Part shown: positions 34,889 to 45,927 of the stretch, one piece after another
Numbering within the stretch: position 1 is the first letter of the stretch
How the letters are laid out: every line of letters begins with the position of its first letter
Assembly: GCF_019168305.1 (NCBI RefSeq)
Contig: NZ_JAHTBI010000001.1
Location: forward strand, 1 to 64,000
Direction: 5' to 3'
DNA length: 64,000 nucleotides
From: Pseudomonas aegrilactucae
Lineage (GTDB): Bacteria; Pseudomonadota; Gammaproteobacteria; Pseudomonadales; Pseudomonadaceae
The notes under the pieces: model-generated
Told to the model about the DNA's origin: nothing
Seen by the model: only the letters and a program-made list of their open reading frames with translations
Database searches by the model: none
Made by a program: the position numbers and the translations under genes

Positions 34889-35995
34889 ATGGCTAGGAAA
34901 ACACACGGCGCGCAACCGTTCGCGTCGCGGCTGGTTATTCGAGGTTACAAGTCGATTGCCTGTTGTGATCTGGAGCTCAAGCGTCTGAATGTGCTGATTG
35001 GTGCCAACGGCGCCGGCAAGTCCAATTTCATCGGGTTTTTCCGCTTCGTCACGGCAGTGCTCGAACGACAGTTGCAAATGACCGTGGGGCTGGCCGGCGG
35101 TCCGGACAGCCTGCTGCATTTCGGCCGCAAGCACACCGAGCAACTCGAGGCATCGATCTATTTCGGCGAGGTGCGCTACCAGTTTTCGCTGGTGCCCACG
35201 CAGGACAACAGGCTGCTTTTTTCAGGTGAGCTGATCAGCCATATGGGGGGCACTGAGGTATTCACCCACGGTACATTCGAGTCGCAGTCGGACGACTTCA
35301 ACAGTTGGGGCCAGAGTAACGAGCTTGATCCGGTCATGGCGGTGTTGAAACGCTGGCGGATCTATCACTTCCATGACACAGGCAGCAGCGCGAAGGTCAA
35401 GCAGATACACAGTATCAGCGACAACGAATACCTTCGTGACGATGCACGCAACCTGGCAGCTTTCCTGCTGCGACTGAAGAACCATCACCCGGAGCACTAC
35501 CAGCGCATCGTCAAGACGGTGCGCCTCGTGGCGCCTTTCTTTGGCGGCTTCCACCTGCGCCCGACTGTGGATAATCCGCAGAAAATCCAGCTTGAATGGA
35601 CTGAACAAGGCCAGGATGAACCGTTCAATGCCAGTGCGTTGTCTGACGGTACGCTGCGCTTTATCTGTCTGGCCACCGTGCTTCTTCAGCCCAGGGCCTT
35701 CATGCCTTCGGCACTGTTGATCGATGAACCGGAACTGGGGCTTCATCCTTTCGCCATCACGGTACTTGCCGGCTTGATGAAAGCCGCCTCGATAGACCAC
35801 CAGCTCATCATTTCCACCCAGTCGGTCGAACTGGTCAACGAGTTCGAGGCCGCCGACCTGGTAGTGGTGGATAAACGCGCAGGTACTTCAACGTTCAAGC
35901 GTCTGGACGCGCAGGCGCTCGAGGACTGGCTGGCCGAGTACAGCCTGGGCGAGTTGTGGAAAAAGAACCTGCTCGGCGGGAGGCCTGGGCGATGA
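34889..35995 (+). CDS. OLD/RecF-like AAA ATPase of a putative defence pair
   Basis: This 368-residue ABC-type ATPase has Walker A GANGAGKSN from residue 38, the signature LSDGTLRF (251-258), Walker B LLIDEPELGLHP (276-287) and an STQS switch (309-312). A helical insert between 60 and 240 replaces a long coiled coil. This is the AAA_21/COG4637-like class that pairs with DUF4276 proteins. GAGG is eight bases before the ATG. Its stop overlaps the next gene by ATGA. A perfect DnaA box lies at 35566-35574. It resembles the sensor ATPase of PARIS-type systems, but that role is inferred. Confidence 0.85.
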   Translation: MARKTHGAQPFASRLVIRGYKSIACCDLELKRLNVLIGANGAGKSNFIGFFRFVTAVLERQLQMTVGLAGGPDSLLHFGRKHTEQLEASIYFGEVRYQFSLVPTQDNRLLFSGELISHMGGTEVFTHGTFESQSDDFNSWGQSNELDPVMAVLKRWRIYHFHDTGSSAKVKQIHSISDNEYLRDDARNLAAFLLRLKNHHPEHYQRIVKTVRLVAPFFGGFHLRPTVDNPQKIQLEWTEQGQDEPFNASALSDGTLRFICLATVLLQPRAFMPSALLIDEPELGLHPFAITVLAGLMKAASIDHQLIISTQSVELVNEFEAADLVVVDKRAGTSTFKRLDAQALEDWLAEYSLGELWKKNLLGGRPGR

Positions 35996-36651
35996 TCCGC
36001 ATCAAGCTGTTGGTGGAGGGGCAAACCGAAGAAGCCTTTGTAAATGAACTGCTGGTAGCGCCCTATGCAAACCGTGGGATCTACCTGACGCCGATCATTG
36101 TGCTGACCAGTCCAGGTCACCGTGGTGGGCTGGTCAACTATGCGAAAGTCAGGCGCCAGCTCGAAAAACTCTGTCGCGAAGACAGCGATGCCTACATCAC
36201 TACGCTGTTTGACCTGTATGCGCTGCCGACAGATTTCCCTGGCAAGTCCAGCCCTGACTATCCGGCGACTGGCAACGGCCAGCAAAAGGCCGAGTTTCTC
36301 GAGCGCGCGCTTGAAGAGCACATTGGCGAGCAGAATTTTTTCGCCAACATCCTGGTCCATGAGTTCGAAGCATTGCTGTTTACCGACCTCAACGCCTTTG
36401 CAGAATGGACCGACGATGATCGGGACCTTCAGCCCTTGCACGCCGCCCGAGCGACCCTGTTGCCGGAGGACATCAACGAGCTGCCTCACACCGCGCCCTC
36501 CAAGCGCATTCTTGCAGCCATGCCCAACTATCAGAAACCCGTGCATGGGCCTCTGATCGCGCTGAGTATCGGTCTGGATGCCATCCGCGCAGCCTGTCCG
36601 CACTTCAACCGCTGGCTCGAAAGAATCGAAAGCCTGCCAGCCCGTACCTGA
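35992..36651 (+). CDS. DUF4276-family TOPRIM-like protein of a putative defence pair
   Basis: This 219-residue protein begins MIRIKLLVEGQTEE, with the TOPRIM-type glutamate E9, a TLFDLYALP block (D74) and HEFEALLF (H123, E124, E126), the conserved acidic signatures of DUF4276. The ATGA overlap with the ATPase implies coupled translation and a stable partnership; an earlier in-frame ATG at 35956 would enter the ATPase. By analogy with AriB of PARIS and TOPRIM OLD nucleases it may be the nuclease effector, but no activity is known to me. Confidence 0.82.
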   Translation: MIRIKLLVEGQTEEAFVNELLVAPYANRGIYLTPIIVLTSPGHRGGLVNYAKVRRQLEKLCREDSDAYITTLFDLYALPTDFPGKSSPDYPATGNGQQKAEFLERALEEHIGEQNFFANILVHEFEALLFTDLNAFAEWTDDDRDLQPLHAARATLLPEDINELPHTAPSKRILAAMPNYQKPVHGPLIALSIGLDAIRAACPHFNRWLERIESLPART

Positions 36652-37162
36652 CCTGCTCACTCGCTGCCTCTCCTGCGGCGAACGGTTATCCACACGCTGC
36701 ACTGATAAATGCCTGCCAGTTCATGCACTCGACACCCTGGTCGAGCGCTTTTGCGTGCCCGTTTACCCACAAATCCAAGAATAAGCCCTGTGGAAAACCC
36801 GCCTTCAGCCCCGTTGATAACTAGCCCTCAAGGCTGGAGATAAATGCGCCTGTTGATAAGTAGCTGTTTCATCCACAGGCTTAAGCCGCTTATCCCAACC
36901 CCCCAGGCCCACTAGACCACAGACTTTTGAACCTCTGTACATACCGTAATACGTGGCCTGTAGAACCTTATCCACAGAAATGTGCCTCAGTAAGAATAAA
37001 CATAAAAACAAAGCTTTAATAAATTTCTCTCTCTTTATTTCTATTGTCAGCCACTCATCCACAGGCTGGTTAAATTTTGTGCAAAAGGTTCCTTGACGGG
37101 GGGTAAGTCCCTATACTTGTGCGTTATTCCTATCTATTCCCGAAACAGGCACGAGGTGCGTG
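36652..37162. other. Replication origin-like module 2 (ori2, upstream of mnmG)
   Basis: This 510-bp gap has perfect DnaA boxes at 36686-36694 and 36968-36976 and variant boxes at 36789, 36812, 36851, 36869 and 37057. An AT-rich stretch covers about 36990-37045. Blocks shared with ori1, in the same order, are AATAAGCCCTGTGGA (36780), TGTTGATAA (36851), ATCCACAG (36871), CTCTGTACA (36933), TATCCACAGAAA (36969), AAAGCTTTAA (37010) and TCCACAGGC (37058). Its position next to mnmG (gidA) is that of E. coli oriC. Confidence 0.85.
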
Positions 37163-39055
37163 GTGGATTTCCCTTCCCGTTTTGAAGTGATCGTCATCGG
37201 CGGCGGCCATGCCGGAACCGAGGCTGCGCTTGCTTCTGCACGCATGGGTGTAAAAACCCTGCTGCTGACCCACAACGTGGAAACCCTCGGGCACATGAGC
37301 TGCAATCCGGCCATCGGTGGCATTGGCAAGAGCCATCTGGTCAAGGAGATCGATGCGCTCGGCGGCGTCATGGCCCTGGCTACCGACAAGAGCGGTATCC
37401 AGTTCCGCGTTCTGAACAACCGCAAAGGCCCGGCGGTGCGCGCCACCCGTGCGCAGGCCGACCGCGCCATCTACAAGGCGGTGGTGCGCGAAGTACTCGA
37501 GAACCAGCCCAACCTGTGGATATTCCAGCAGTCGTGCGACGACCTGATCGTCGAACAGGACCAGGTCAAGGGTGTGGTCACACAAATGGGCCTGCGTTTC
37601 TTCGCAGACTCGGTGGTACTGACGACCGGCACCTTCCTCGCCGGACTTATCCACATCGGTTTGCAGAACTACTCCGGCGGTCGCGCCGGTGATCCGCCTG
37701 CCATGGCCCTGGCCCACCGCATGCGTGAACTGCCGCTGCGTGTCGGTCGCCTGAAAACCGGTACACCCCCGCGTATCGATGGCCGTTCGGTGGACTTTTC
37801 GGTGATGACCGAACAAGCCGGCGACACGCCGATCCCGGTGATGTCGTTCATGGGCGACAAGGCCATGCACCCGCGTCAGGTCAGTTGCTTTATCACCCAC
37901 ACCAACGCGCGGACCCACGAGATCATCGCGTCCAACCTCGATCGCTCGCCGATGTACTCCGGCGTGATCGAAGGCATCGGCCCGCGCTACTGCCCGTCGA
38001 TCGAAGACAAGATCCACCGCTTTGCCGACAAGGAAAGCCACCAGGTGTTCATCGAGCCCGAAGGGCTGAACACCCACGAGCTGTACCCGAACGGGATTTC
38101 CACCTCCCTGCCGTTCGACGTGCAATTGCAGATCGTGCGCTCGATCCGGGGCATGGAAAACGCGCACATCGTGCGCCCGGGCTACGCGATCGAGTACGAC
38201 TACTTCGACCCGCGTGACCTCAAGTACAGCCTGGAAACCAAGGTGATCGGCGGGCTGTTCTTCGCCGGCCAGATCAACGGCACCACCGGCTACGAAGAAG
38301 CCGGCGCCCAGGGCCTGTTGGCCGGGACCAACGCCGCGCTGCGTGCGCAGGGCCGCGAAAGCTGGTGCCCGCGCCGCGACGAGGCGTACATCGGGGTACT
38401 GGTCGACGACCTGATCACCCTGGGTACCCAGGAGCCGTACCGCATGTTCACTTCGCGCGCCGAATATCGGTTGATCCTGCGCGAAGACAATGCTGACCTG
38501 CGCCTGACCGAGAAAGGCCGCGAGCTGGGTCTGGTCGACGATGCCCGCTGGGCAGCGTTCAGTGCCAAGCGCGAAAGCATCGAGCGCGAAGAACAGCGCC
38601 TCAAGTCGACTTGGGTACAACCCAACACGGCGCAGGGCCAGGCGATTGTGGATAAGTTCGGCACGCCGCTGAGCCACGAGTACAACCTGCTCAACCTGCT
38701 GACCCGCCCGGAAATCGATTATGCCGGGCTGGTGGAAGTGACCGGTGGCAGCGATGTCGACCCACAGGTGGCCGAGCAGGTCGAGATCAAGACCAAATAC
38801 GCCGGTTACATCGACCGGCAACAGGAAGAAATCGCGCGCCTGCGTGCCAGCGAAGACACCCGCCTGCCCGAGGATATCGACTACACCGGTATTTCAGGGT
38901 TGTCCAAGGAGATTCAGGGTAAGCTCGGCCAGACCCGGCCAGAAACCCTGGGCCAGGCCTCGCGCATTCCCGGCGTGACGCCGGCGGCGATTTCCCTGTT
39001 GCTGATTCACTTGAAAAAACGCGGCGCAGGCCGCGAGTTGGAGCAAAGCGCTTGA
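37163..39055 (+). CDS. mnmG: tRNA uridine-5-carboxymethylaminomethyl modification protein MnmG
   Basis: MnmG (GidA) is the FAD-binding partner of MnmE in U34 modification. The 630-residue protein has the FAD motif [16 protein letters not shown] at its N-terminus and the family blocks [22 protein letters not shown] and [13 protein letters not shown] [14 protein letters not shown]. Two GTG codons (37160, 37163) precede DFPSRFEV; the second is better spaced from GAGGT. Perfect DnaA boxes lie inside at 37647 and 38647. It overlaps rsmG by 4 bp. Confidence 0.96.
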   Translation: MDFPSRFEVIVIGGGHAGTEAALASARMGVKTLLLTHNVETLGHMSCNPAIGGIGKSHLVKEIDALGGVMALATDKSGIQFRVLNNRKGPAVRATRAQADRAIYKAVVREVLENQPNLWIFQQSCDDLIVEQDQVKGVVTQMGLRFFADSVVLTTGTFLAGLIHIGLQNYSGGRAGDPPAMALAHRMRELPLRVGRLKTGTPPRIDGRSVDFSVMTEQAGDTPIPVMSFMGDKAMHPRQVSCFITHTNARTHEIIASNLDRSPMYSGVIEGIGPRYCPSIEDKIHRFADKESHQVFIEPEGLNTHELYPNGISTSLPFDVQLQIVRSIRGMENAHIVRPGYAIEYDYFDPRDLKYSLETKVIGGLFFAGQINGTTGYEEAGAQGLLAGTNAALRAQGRESWCPRRDEAYIGVLVDDLITLGTQEPYRMFTSRAEYRLILREDNADLRLTEKGRELGLVDDARWAAFSAKRESIEREEQRLKSTWVQPNTAQGQAIVDKFGTPLSHEYNLLNLLTRPEIDYAGLVEVTGGSDVDPQVAEQVEIKTKYAGYIDRQQEEIARLRASEDTRLPEDIDYTGISGLSKEIQGKLGQTRPETLGQASRIPGVTPAAISLLLIHLKKRGAGRELEQSA

Positions 39056-39696
39056 GTTCGATGGTCACCCCTCAACACGCCGAAGAGTTGTCCACAGGCG
39101 CACGCCAGCTCGGTGTCGAGCTGAGCGAGGCCCAGCACGCGCAGCTGCTGGCTTACCTGGCCCTGTTGATAAAGTGGAACAAGGCGTACAACCTGACCGC
39201 CGTGCGCAATCCGGACGAAATGGTTTCACGACATTTGCTCGACAGCCTCAGCGTCATGCCGTTTATCCACAGCGAGCGTTGGCTCGATGTCGGCAGCGGC
39301 GGCGGCATGCCGGGTATTCCACTGGCTATCCTGCATCCGGACAAGCACGTCACCGTACTTGACAGCAACGGCAAGAAAACCCGCTTTCTGACCCAGGTAA
39401 AACTGGAACTGAAGCTGGATAACCTGCAAGTTATCCACAAACGAGTCGAGGCGTTCCAACCGGAGCTACCCTTCACCGGAATTGTTTCCCGTGCTTTCAG
39501 CAGCATGGAGAACTTCACCAACTGGACGCGCCATCTTGGCGACGCCCAGACGCAGTGGCTGGCAATGAAAGGGCTGCATCCGGCTGATGAGCTGGTAGCA
39601 TTGCCGGCAGATTTCAAAGTGGATAGCGAGCAGGCCTTGACCGTTCCGGGTTGCCAAGGCCAGCGCCATCTGCTGATACTGCGCCGCACGGCATGA
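39052..39696 (+). CDS. rsmG: 16S rRNA (guanine-527-N7)-methyltransferase
   Basis: RsmG methylates G527 of 16S rRNA using SAM. The 214-residue protein has the SAM motif [15 protein letters not shown] near 80 and the [13 protein letters not shown] region near the end. The start is TTG at 39052, overlapping the mnmG stop and giving the family N-terminus [12 protein letters not shown]; an ATG at 39061 would shorten it by three residues. Perfect DnaA boxes lie at 39263 and 39431. Confidence 0.95.
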   Translation: MSSMVTPQHAEELSTGARQLGVELSEAQHAQLLAYLALLIKWNKAYNLTAVRNPDEMVSRHLLDSLSVMPFIHSERWLDVGSGGGMPGIPLAILHPDKHVTVLDSNGKKTRFLTQVKLELKLDNLQVIHKRVEAFQPELPFTGIVSRAFSSMENFTNWTRHLGDAQTQWLAMKGLHPADELVALPADFKVDSEQALTVPGCQGQRHLLILRRTA

Positions 39697-39714
39697 CTGG
39701 GAACACAAGCAAGA

Positions 39715-40509
39715 ATGGCTAAGGTATTCGCAATCGCGAACCAGAAAGGTGGTGTGGGCAAGACCACCACCTGTATCAATCTCGCCGCATCGCTGGTCGC
39801 GACCAAGCGCCGCGTGCTGCTGATTGACCTCGATCCACAGGGCAACGCCACCATGGGTAGCGGTGTGGATAAACACGTCCTTGAACATTCGGTCTATGAC
39901 CTGCTGATCGGCGAATGCGACCTGGCCCAGGCCATGCGTGTCTCCGAGCACGGCGGTTATCAGCTGCTGCCGGCCAACCGTGACCTGACCGCGGCCGAAG
40001 TGGTGCTGCTCGAAATGCAGATGAAGGAGAGCCGCCTGCGCACTGCGCTGGCGCCGATCCGCGAAAGCTACGACTACATCCTGATCGACTGCCCGCCGTC
40101 GCTGTCGATGCTGACCCTCAATGCCCTGGTGGCCGCCGATGGCGTGATCATTCCGATGCAATGTGAATACTTTGCCCTGGAAGGCTTGAGCGACCTTGTG
40201 GATAACATCAAGCGCATTGCTGCCAAGCTCAATCCGCAACTCAAGATCGAAGGCCTGCTGCGCACCATGTACGACCCGCGCCTGAGCCTGATCAACGATG
40301 TCTCCGCGCAGCTCAAGGAGCACTTCGGCGAGCAGTTGTACGACACGGTGATCCCGCGCAACATCCGCCTGGCCGAGGCCCCGAGCTTCGGCATGCCGGC
40401 CCTGGCCTACGACAAGCAATCGCGTGGCGCCCTGGCCTATCTGGCCCTGGCCGGTGAACTGGTCCGCCGTCAACGTCGTCAAACCCGCACTGCCGCACCG
40501 GCAACTTAA
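39715..40509 (+). CDS. parA: Chromosome partitioning ATPase ParA (Soj)
   Basis: ParA is the Walker-type ATPase that, with ParB and parS, segregates origins. The 264-residue protein has the deviant Walker A NQKGGVGKTTT (residues 9-19), IDLDPQGNATMG and IIDCPPSLSMLTLNA-type LIDCPPSLSML. There is no N-terminal helix-turn-helix, as expected for chromosomal Soj. Perfect DnaA boxes are at 39864 and 40197. It is followed 9 bp later by parB. Confidence 0.97.
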   Translation: MAKVFAIANQKGGVGKTTTCINLAASLVATKRRVLLIDLDPQGNATMGSGVDKHVLEHSVYDLLIGECDLAQAMRVSEHGGYQLLPANRDLTAAEVVLLEMQMKESRLRTALAPIRESYDYILIDCPPSLSMLTLNALVAADGVIIPMQCEYFALEGLSDLVDNIKRIAAKLNPQLKIEGLLRTMYDPRLSLINDVSAQLKEHFGEQLYDTVIPRNIRLAEAPSFGMPALAYDKQSRGALAYLALAGELVRRQRRQTRTAAPAT

Positions 40510-40518
40510 GGAATCCGC

Positions 40519-41391
40519 ATGGCCGTTAAGAAACGAGGTCTCGGACGTGGGTTGGATGCACTGCTCAGTGGTCCTACCGTCAGCTCGCTCGAAGAGCAGG
40601 CTGTCAAGGTCGACCAGAAAGAACTGCAACACCTGCCGCTGGACCTGATCCAGCGCGGCAAGTACCAGCCACGTCGGGACATGGACCCGCAGGCACTCGA
40701 GGAACTGGCGCAGTCGATCAAGAGCCAGGGCGTGATGCAGCCGATCGTGGTACGCCCGATCGGCGACGAACGCTTCGAGATCATCGCCGGCGAACGCCGC
40801 TGGCGCGCCAGCCAGCAGGCCGGCATGCAGACCATCCCGGCGATGGTGCGCGATGTACCGGATGAAACCGCCATTGCCATGGCCCTGATCGAGAACATCC
40901 AGCGTGAAGACCTCAACCCGGTGGAGGAGGCCATCGCGCTGCAGCGTCTGCAGCAGGAGTTCCAGCTGACCCAGCAGCAGGTGGCGGATGCGGTGGGCAA
41001 GTCGCGGGTGACCGTGGCCAACCTGCTGCGCCTGATCGCGCTGCCTGAAGTGATCAAGACCATGCTGTCCCACGGTGATCTGGAGATGGGGCATGCCCGT
41101 GCATTGCTCGGTTTGCCCGAAGAACAGCAGGTGGACGGGGCGCGACACGTTGTCGCACGCGGCCTGACCGTACGTCAGACCGAAGCCCTGGTGCGCCAGT
41201 GGCTCAATGGCAAACCGGAACCTGTCGAAGCGGCCAAGCCCGATCCGGACATCACCCGGCTTGAACAGCGTCTGGCAGAGCGGCTGGGCTCGGCGGTGCA
41301 GATCCGCCACGGCAACAAGGGCAAAGGCCAGTTGGTGATCCGTTACAACTCGCTGGATGAGTTGCAGGGCGTGCTTGCTCACATCCGCTGA
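40519..41391 (+). CDS. parB: Chromosome partitioning protein ParB (Spo0J)
   Basis: ParB binds parS and spreads as a CTP-dependent clamp. The 290-residue protein has the N-terminal CTPase region with the GERRWRA box, ENIQREDLNPVEEA, a helix-turn-helix (LTQQQVADAVGKSRVTVANLLRL) and a C-terminal dimer domain. Its targets in this window include the two palindromes in recF at 26530 and 27160. It is the last gene of mnmG-rsmG-parA-parB. Confidence 0.97.
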   Translation: MAVKKRGLGRGLDALLSGPTVSSLEEQAVKVDQKELQHLPLDLIQRGKYQPRRDMDPQALEELAQSIKSQGVMQPIVVRPIGDERFEIIAGERRWRASQQAGMQTIPAMVRDVPDETAIAMALIENIQREDLNPVEEAIALQRLQQEFQLTQQQVADAVGKSRVTVANLLRLIALPEVIKTMLSHGDLEMGHARALLGLPEEQQVDGARHVVARGLTVRQTEALVRQWLNGKPEPVEAAKPDPDITRLEQRLAERLGSAVQIRHGNKGKGQLVIRYNSLDELQGVLAHIR

Positions 41392-41436
41392 AACAATTCG
41401 CTTTGTAGCGTGCAGTCGGAAATCACTACCCGGCAG

Positions 41437-41465
41437 TTGAATAGGGGTGCAACCGCCCCTATACT
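41437..41465 (+). promoter_or_regulatory. Sigma-70 promoter of the atp operon
   Basis: TTGAAT (41437-41442) and TATACT (41460-41465) are 17 bp apart. The spacer holds an inverted pair AGGGG (41443-41447) / CCCCT (41456-41460) around GTTGC-like central bases, so a regulator could bind between the two hexamers. About 75 bp separate the -10 from atpI. Confidence 0.8.
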
Positions 41466-41540
41466 CTGCGCGCATTTTGTCGGCACAAATTATGCCAAGT
41501 CATAGTTGACTGGTTGGCCGACTTTCGAGGAGCAGTTGTG

Positions 41541-42834
<1,294 letters not shown>

Positions 42835-42853
42835 GACCGCCTGGCGTGTCTGA

Positions 42854-42881
42854 GGCCTTCCCGCCGGGGTGGGGGAAGGCC
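42854..42881 (+). other. Intercistronic hairpin atpB-atpE
   Basis: GGCCTTCCC (42854-42862) and GGGAAGGCC (42873-42881) form a 9-bp stem with a 10-base loop, followed by GAAAAAG rather than a T-run. It may be an mRNA-stability or translation element ahead of the highly expressed c subunit. Confidence 0.55.
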
Positions 42882-42961
42882 GAAAAAGTCCGCAAGGGCA
42901 GCTGTACCAAACGATTTTGTTTTACCGCTTCAAACTAAAAAACCTAACCAATACGACGTAA

Positions 42962-43234
<273 letters not shown>

Positions 43235-43291
43235 TCACTCGACTTCTCGAGTGGATTGGTGTGATGGACTTAGAACGAGCGAGGTGTTGGC

Positions 43292-43762
43292 GTGAACATT
43301 AATGCAACCCTGATTGGCCAGTCCGTTGCGTTCTTCATTTTTGTACTGTTTTGCATGAAGTTCGTGTGGCCTCCGGTCATCGCGGCTTTGCAAGAACGTC
43401 AGAAGAAGATCGCGGAAGGACTGGACGCTGCCAACCGAGCAGCTCGCGACCTGGAGTTGGCCCAAGATAAAGCGGGTCAGCAACTGCGCGAAGCGAAAGC
43501 TCAGGCAGCCGAAATCATTGAGCAAGCCAAGAAACGCGGTAACCAGATCGTCGAGGAAGCCCGTGACCAGGCTCGCGTCGAAGCTGACCGTGTGAAGGCC
43601 CAGGCTCAAGCCGAGATCGAACAGGAACTGAACAGCGTCAAAGACGCGCTGCGCGCCCAAGTGGGTAGCCTGGCCGTCAACGGTGCTGAAAAGATCCTTG
43701 GCGCCACAATCGATCAAAACGCGCATGCGGAGCTGGTTAATAAACTGGCCGCTGAAATTTAA
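43292..43762 (+). CDS. atpF: ATP synthase Fo subunit b
   Basis: The 156-residue peripheral stalk subunit has one N-terminal membrane helix (about 5-25) and a long charged coiled-coil stalk that binds delta and alpha. It starts at GTG (43292) with GAGG upstream. It overlaps nothing; atpH follows after 12 bp. Confidence 0.97.
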   Translation: MNINATLIGQSVAFFIFVLFCMKFVWPPVIAALQERQKKIAEGLDAANRAARDLELAQDKAGQQLREAKAQAAEIIEQAKKRGNQIVEEARDQARVEADRVKAQAQAEIEQELNSVKDALRAQVGSLAVNGAEKILGATIDQNAHAELVNKLAAEI

Positions 43763-43774
43763 GCGAGGGCGATC

Positions 43775-44311
43775 ATGGCAGAACTGACCACGTTGGCCCG
43801 ACCTTACGCTAAGGCGGCCTTTGAGCACGCCCAGGCCCATCAGCAACTGGCCAATTGGTCAGCCATGCTCGGCCTGGCTGCTGCAGTGTCGCAAGACGAC
43901 ACAATGCAGCGCCTGCTCAAGGCCCCGCGACTGACGAGCGCAGAAAAGGCCGCCGCGTTTATTGACGTGTGCGGTGACAAGTTCGATGCACAGGCACAGA
44001 ATTTCATTCATGTTGCCGCGGAAAACGAACGTCTCCTGCTGTTGCCGGAGATTTCGGCTCTGTTCGAGCTGTACAAGGCCGAACAAGAGAAATCCGTGGA
44101 CGTGGAAGTCACCAGTGCTTTTGCGTTGAACCAAGAACAGCAAGACAAACTCGCCAAGGTTCTCAGTGCACGACTCAGCCGGGAAGTGCGCCTGCACGCG
44201 ACGGAGGATGCCAGCCTTATCGGTGGTGTCGTAATCCGCGCCGGCGACCTGGTTATCGATGGTTCAGTACGCGGCAAAATCGCGAAACTGGCCGAAGCAT
44301 TGAAATCTTGA
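43775..44311 (+). CDS. atpH: ATP synthase F1 subunit delta
   Basis: The 178-residue delta (OSCP) subunit joins the b stalk to the top of the alpha3beta3 head. It begins [17 protein letters not shown] and ends with the conserved [21 protein letters not shown] region. GCGAGGGCG precedes the ATG. Confidence 0.97.
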   Translation: MAELTTLARPYAKAAFEHAQAHQQLANWSAMLGLAAAVSQDDTMQRLLKAPRLTSAEKAAAFIDVCGDKFDAQAQNFIHVAAENERLLLLPEISALFELYKAEQEKSVDVEVTSAFALNQEQQDKLAKVLSARLSREVRLHATEDASLIGGVVIRAGDLVIDGSVRGKIAKLAEALKS

Positions 44312-44332
44312 GTTTGAAGGGGCAGCAGAGCA

Positions 44333-45877
44333 ATGCAGCAACTCAATCCTTCCGAAATTAGTGAAATCATCAAGGGCCGCATCGAGAAACTCGATGTAGC
44401 CTCCCAAGCCCGCAACGAAGGTACTGTCGTCAGCGTTTCTGACGGTATCGTGCGGATTCACGGTCTGGCCGACGCTATGTACGGCGAAATGATCGAGTTT
44501 CCGGGCGGCGTGTTCGGTATGGCCCTCAACCTGGAGCAAGACTCCGTTGGTGCGGTAGTACTGGGCGCGTACGACACCCTCGCTGAAGGCATGAGCGCCA
44601 AGTGCACCGGCCGCATCCTCGAAGTTCCGGTGGGTAAGGAACTGCTGGGTCGCGTTGTCGACGCACTGGGTAACCCAATCGATGGCAAAGGTCCGCTGAA
44701 CAACACCGAGACCGACGCTGTTGAAAAGGTTGCACCTGGCGTTATCTGGCGTAAATCGGTAGACCAGCCTGTACAGACTGGCTACAAATCGGTTGACGCC
44801 ATGATCCCTGTCGGCCGTGGCCAGCGTGAGCTGATCATCGGTGACCGTCAGATCGGCAAGACCGCCATGGCCATCGACGCCATCATCAACCAGAAAGACT
44901 CCGGTATTTTCTGTGTGTATGTTGCTGTCGGCCAGAAGCGTTCGACCGTTGCCAACATCGTTCGCAAGCTGGAAGAAAACGGCGCCCTGGCCAACACCAT
45001 CGTGGTGGTTGCCAGTGCTTCGGAATCCGCCGCACTGCAATTCCTGGCGCCATACGCCGGTTGCACCATGGGCGAGTTCTTCCGTGACCGCGGTGAAGAT
45101 GCTCTGATCGTCTACGATGACCTGTCCAAGCAGGCCGTTGCCTACCGTCAGATTTCCCTGCTGCTGCGCCGTCCACCAGGTCGCGAAGCGTACCCAGGTG
45201 ACGTGTTCTATCTCCACTCCCGTCTGCTGGAGCGTGCATCGCGCGTTTCCGAAGAGTACGTAGAGAAGTTCACCAACGGTGCCGTAACTGGCAAGACCGG
45301 CTCGCTGACCGCACTGCCGATCATCGAAACCCAGGCTGGCGACGTTTCCGCGTTCGTTCCGACCAACGTGATCTCGATCACCGACGGTCAGATCTTCCTG
45401 GAATCGGCCATGTTCAACTCGGGCATCCGCCCTGCAGTGAACGCCGGTGTTTCGGTATCGCGTGTGGGTGGTGCCGCTCAGACCAAGATCATCAAGAAGC
45501 TTTCCGGTGGTATCCGTACCGCTCTGGCTCAGTACCGTGAACTGGCGGCATTCGCCCAGTTCGCTTCTGACCTGGACGAAGCCACCCGCAAGCAACTCGA
45601 GCACGGTCAACGTGTGACCGAGCTGATGAAGCAGAAGCAATACGCTCCAATGTCCATCGCGGACATGGCGCTGTCGCTGTATGCCGCTGAGCGTGGGTTC
45701 CTGACCGACGTTGAAATCACCAAGATCGGTAGCTTCGAACAAGCGCTGATTGCTTACTTCAACCGTGATCACGCCGAACTGATGGCGAAGATCAACGTGA
45801 AGGGTGACTTCAACGACGAAATCGATGCAGGCATCAAAGCCGGTATCGAGAAGTTCAAGGCCACCCAAACCTGGTAA
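44333..45877 (+). CDS. atpA: ATP synthase F1 subunit alpha
   Basis: The 514-residue alpha subunit carries the noncatalytic nucleotide site, with Walker [10 protein letters not shown] near 170. It ends KFKATQTW. The gene is full length. The perfect 10-bp hairpin at 45883-45906 lies between it and atpG. Confidence 0.98.
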   Translation: MQQLNPSEISEIIKGRIEKLDVASQARNEGTVVSVSDGIVRIHGLADAMYGEMIEFPGGVFGMALNLEQDSVGAVVLGAYDTLAEGMSAKCTGRILEVPVGKELLGRVVDALGNPIDGKGPLNNTETDAVEKVAPGVIWRKSVDQPVQTGYKSVDAMIPVGRGQRELIIGDRQIGKTAMAIDAIINQKDSGIFCVYVAVGQKRSTVANIVRKLEENGALANTIVVVASASESAALQFLAPYAGCTMGEFFRDRGEDALIVYDDLSKQAVAYRQISLLLRRPPGREAYPGDVFYLHSRLLERASRVSEEYVEKFTNGAVTGKTGSLTALPIIETQAGDVSAFVPTNVISITDGQIFLESAMFNSGIRPAVNAGVSVSRVGGAAQTKIIKKLSGGIRTALAQYRELAAFAQFASDLDEATRKQLEHGQRVTELMKQKQYAPMSIADMALSLYAAERGFLTDVEITKIGSFEQALIAYFNRDHAELMAKINVKGDFNDEIDAGIKAGIEKFKATQTW

Positions 45878-45882
45878 GCCGC

Positions 45883-45906
45883 AGCGGGGGCTTTGCAGCC
45901 CCCGCT
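45883..45906 (+). other. Intercistronic hairpin atpA-atpG
   Basis: AGCGGGGGCT, a 4-base TTGC loop and AGCCCCCGCT form a perfect 10-bp stem, without a T-run. It could be a processing or attenuating element; a full terminator would separate two subunits that must be made together. Confidence 0.6.
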
Positions 45907-45927
45907 TGCTAACCTGATAGGTGTTAC

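Noticed and set aside
37093..37117. A TTGACG / TATACT promoter for mnmG
   Set aside because: The hexamers are only 13 bp apart, too short for sigma-70; I left it out, although one of them may belong to a real promoter.
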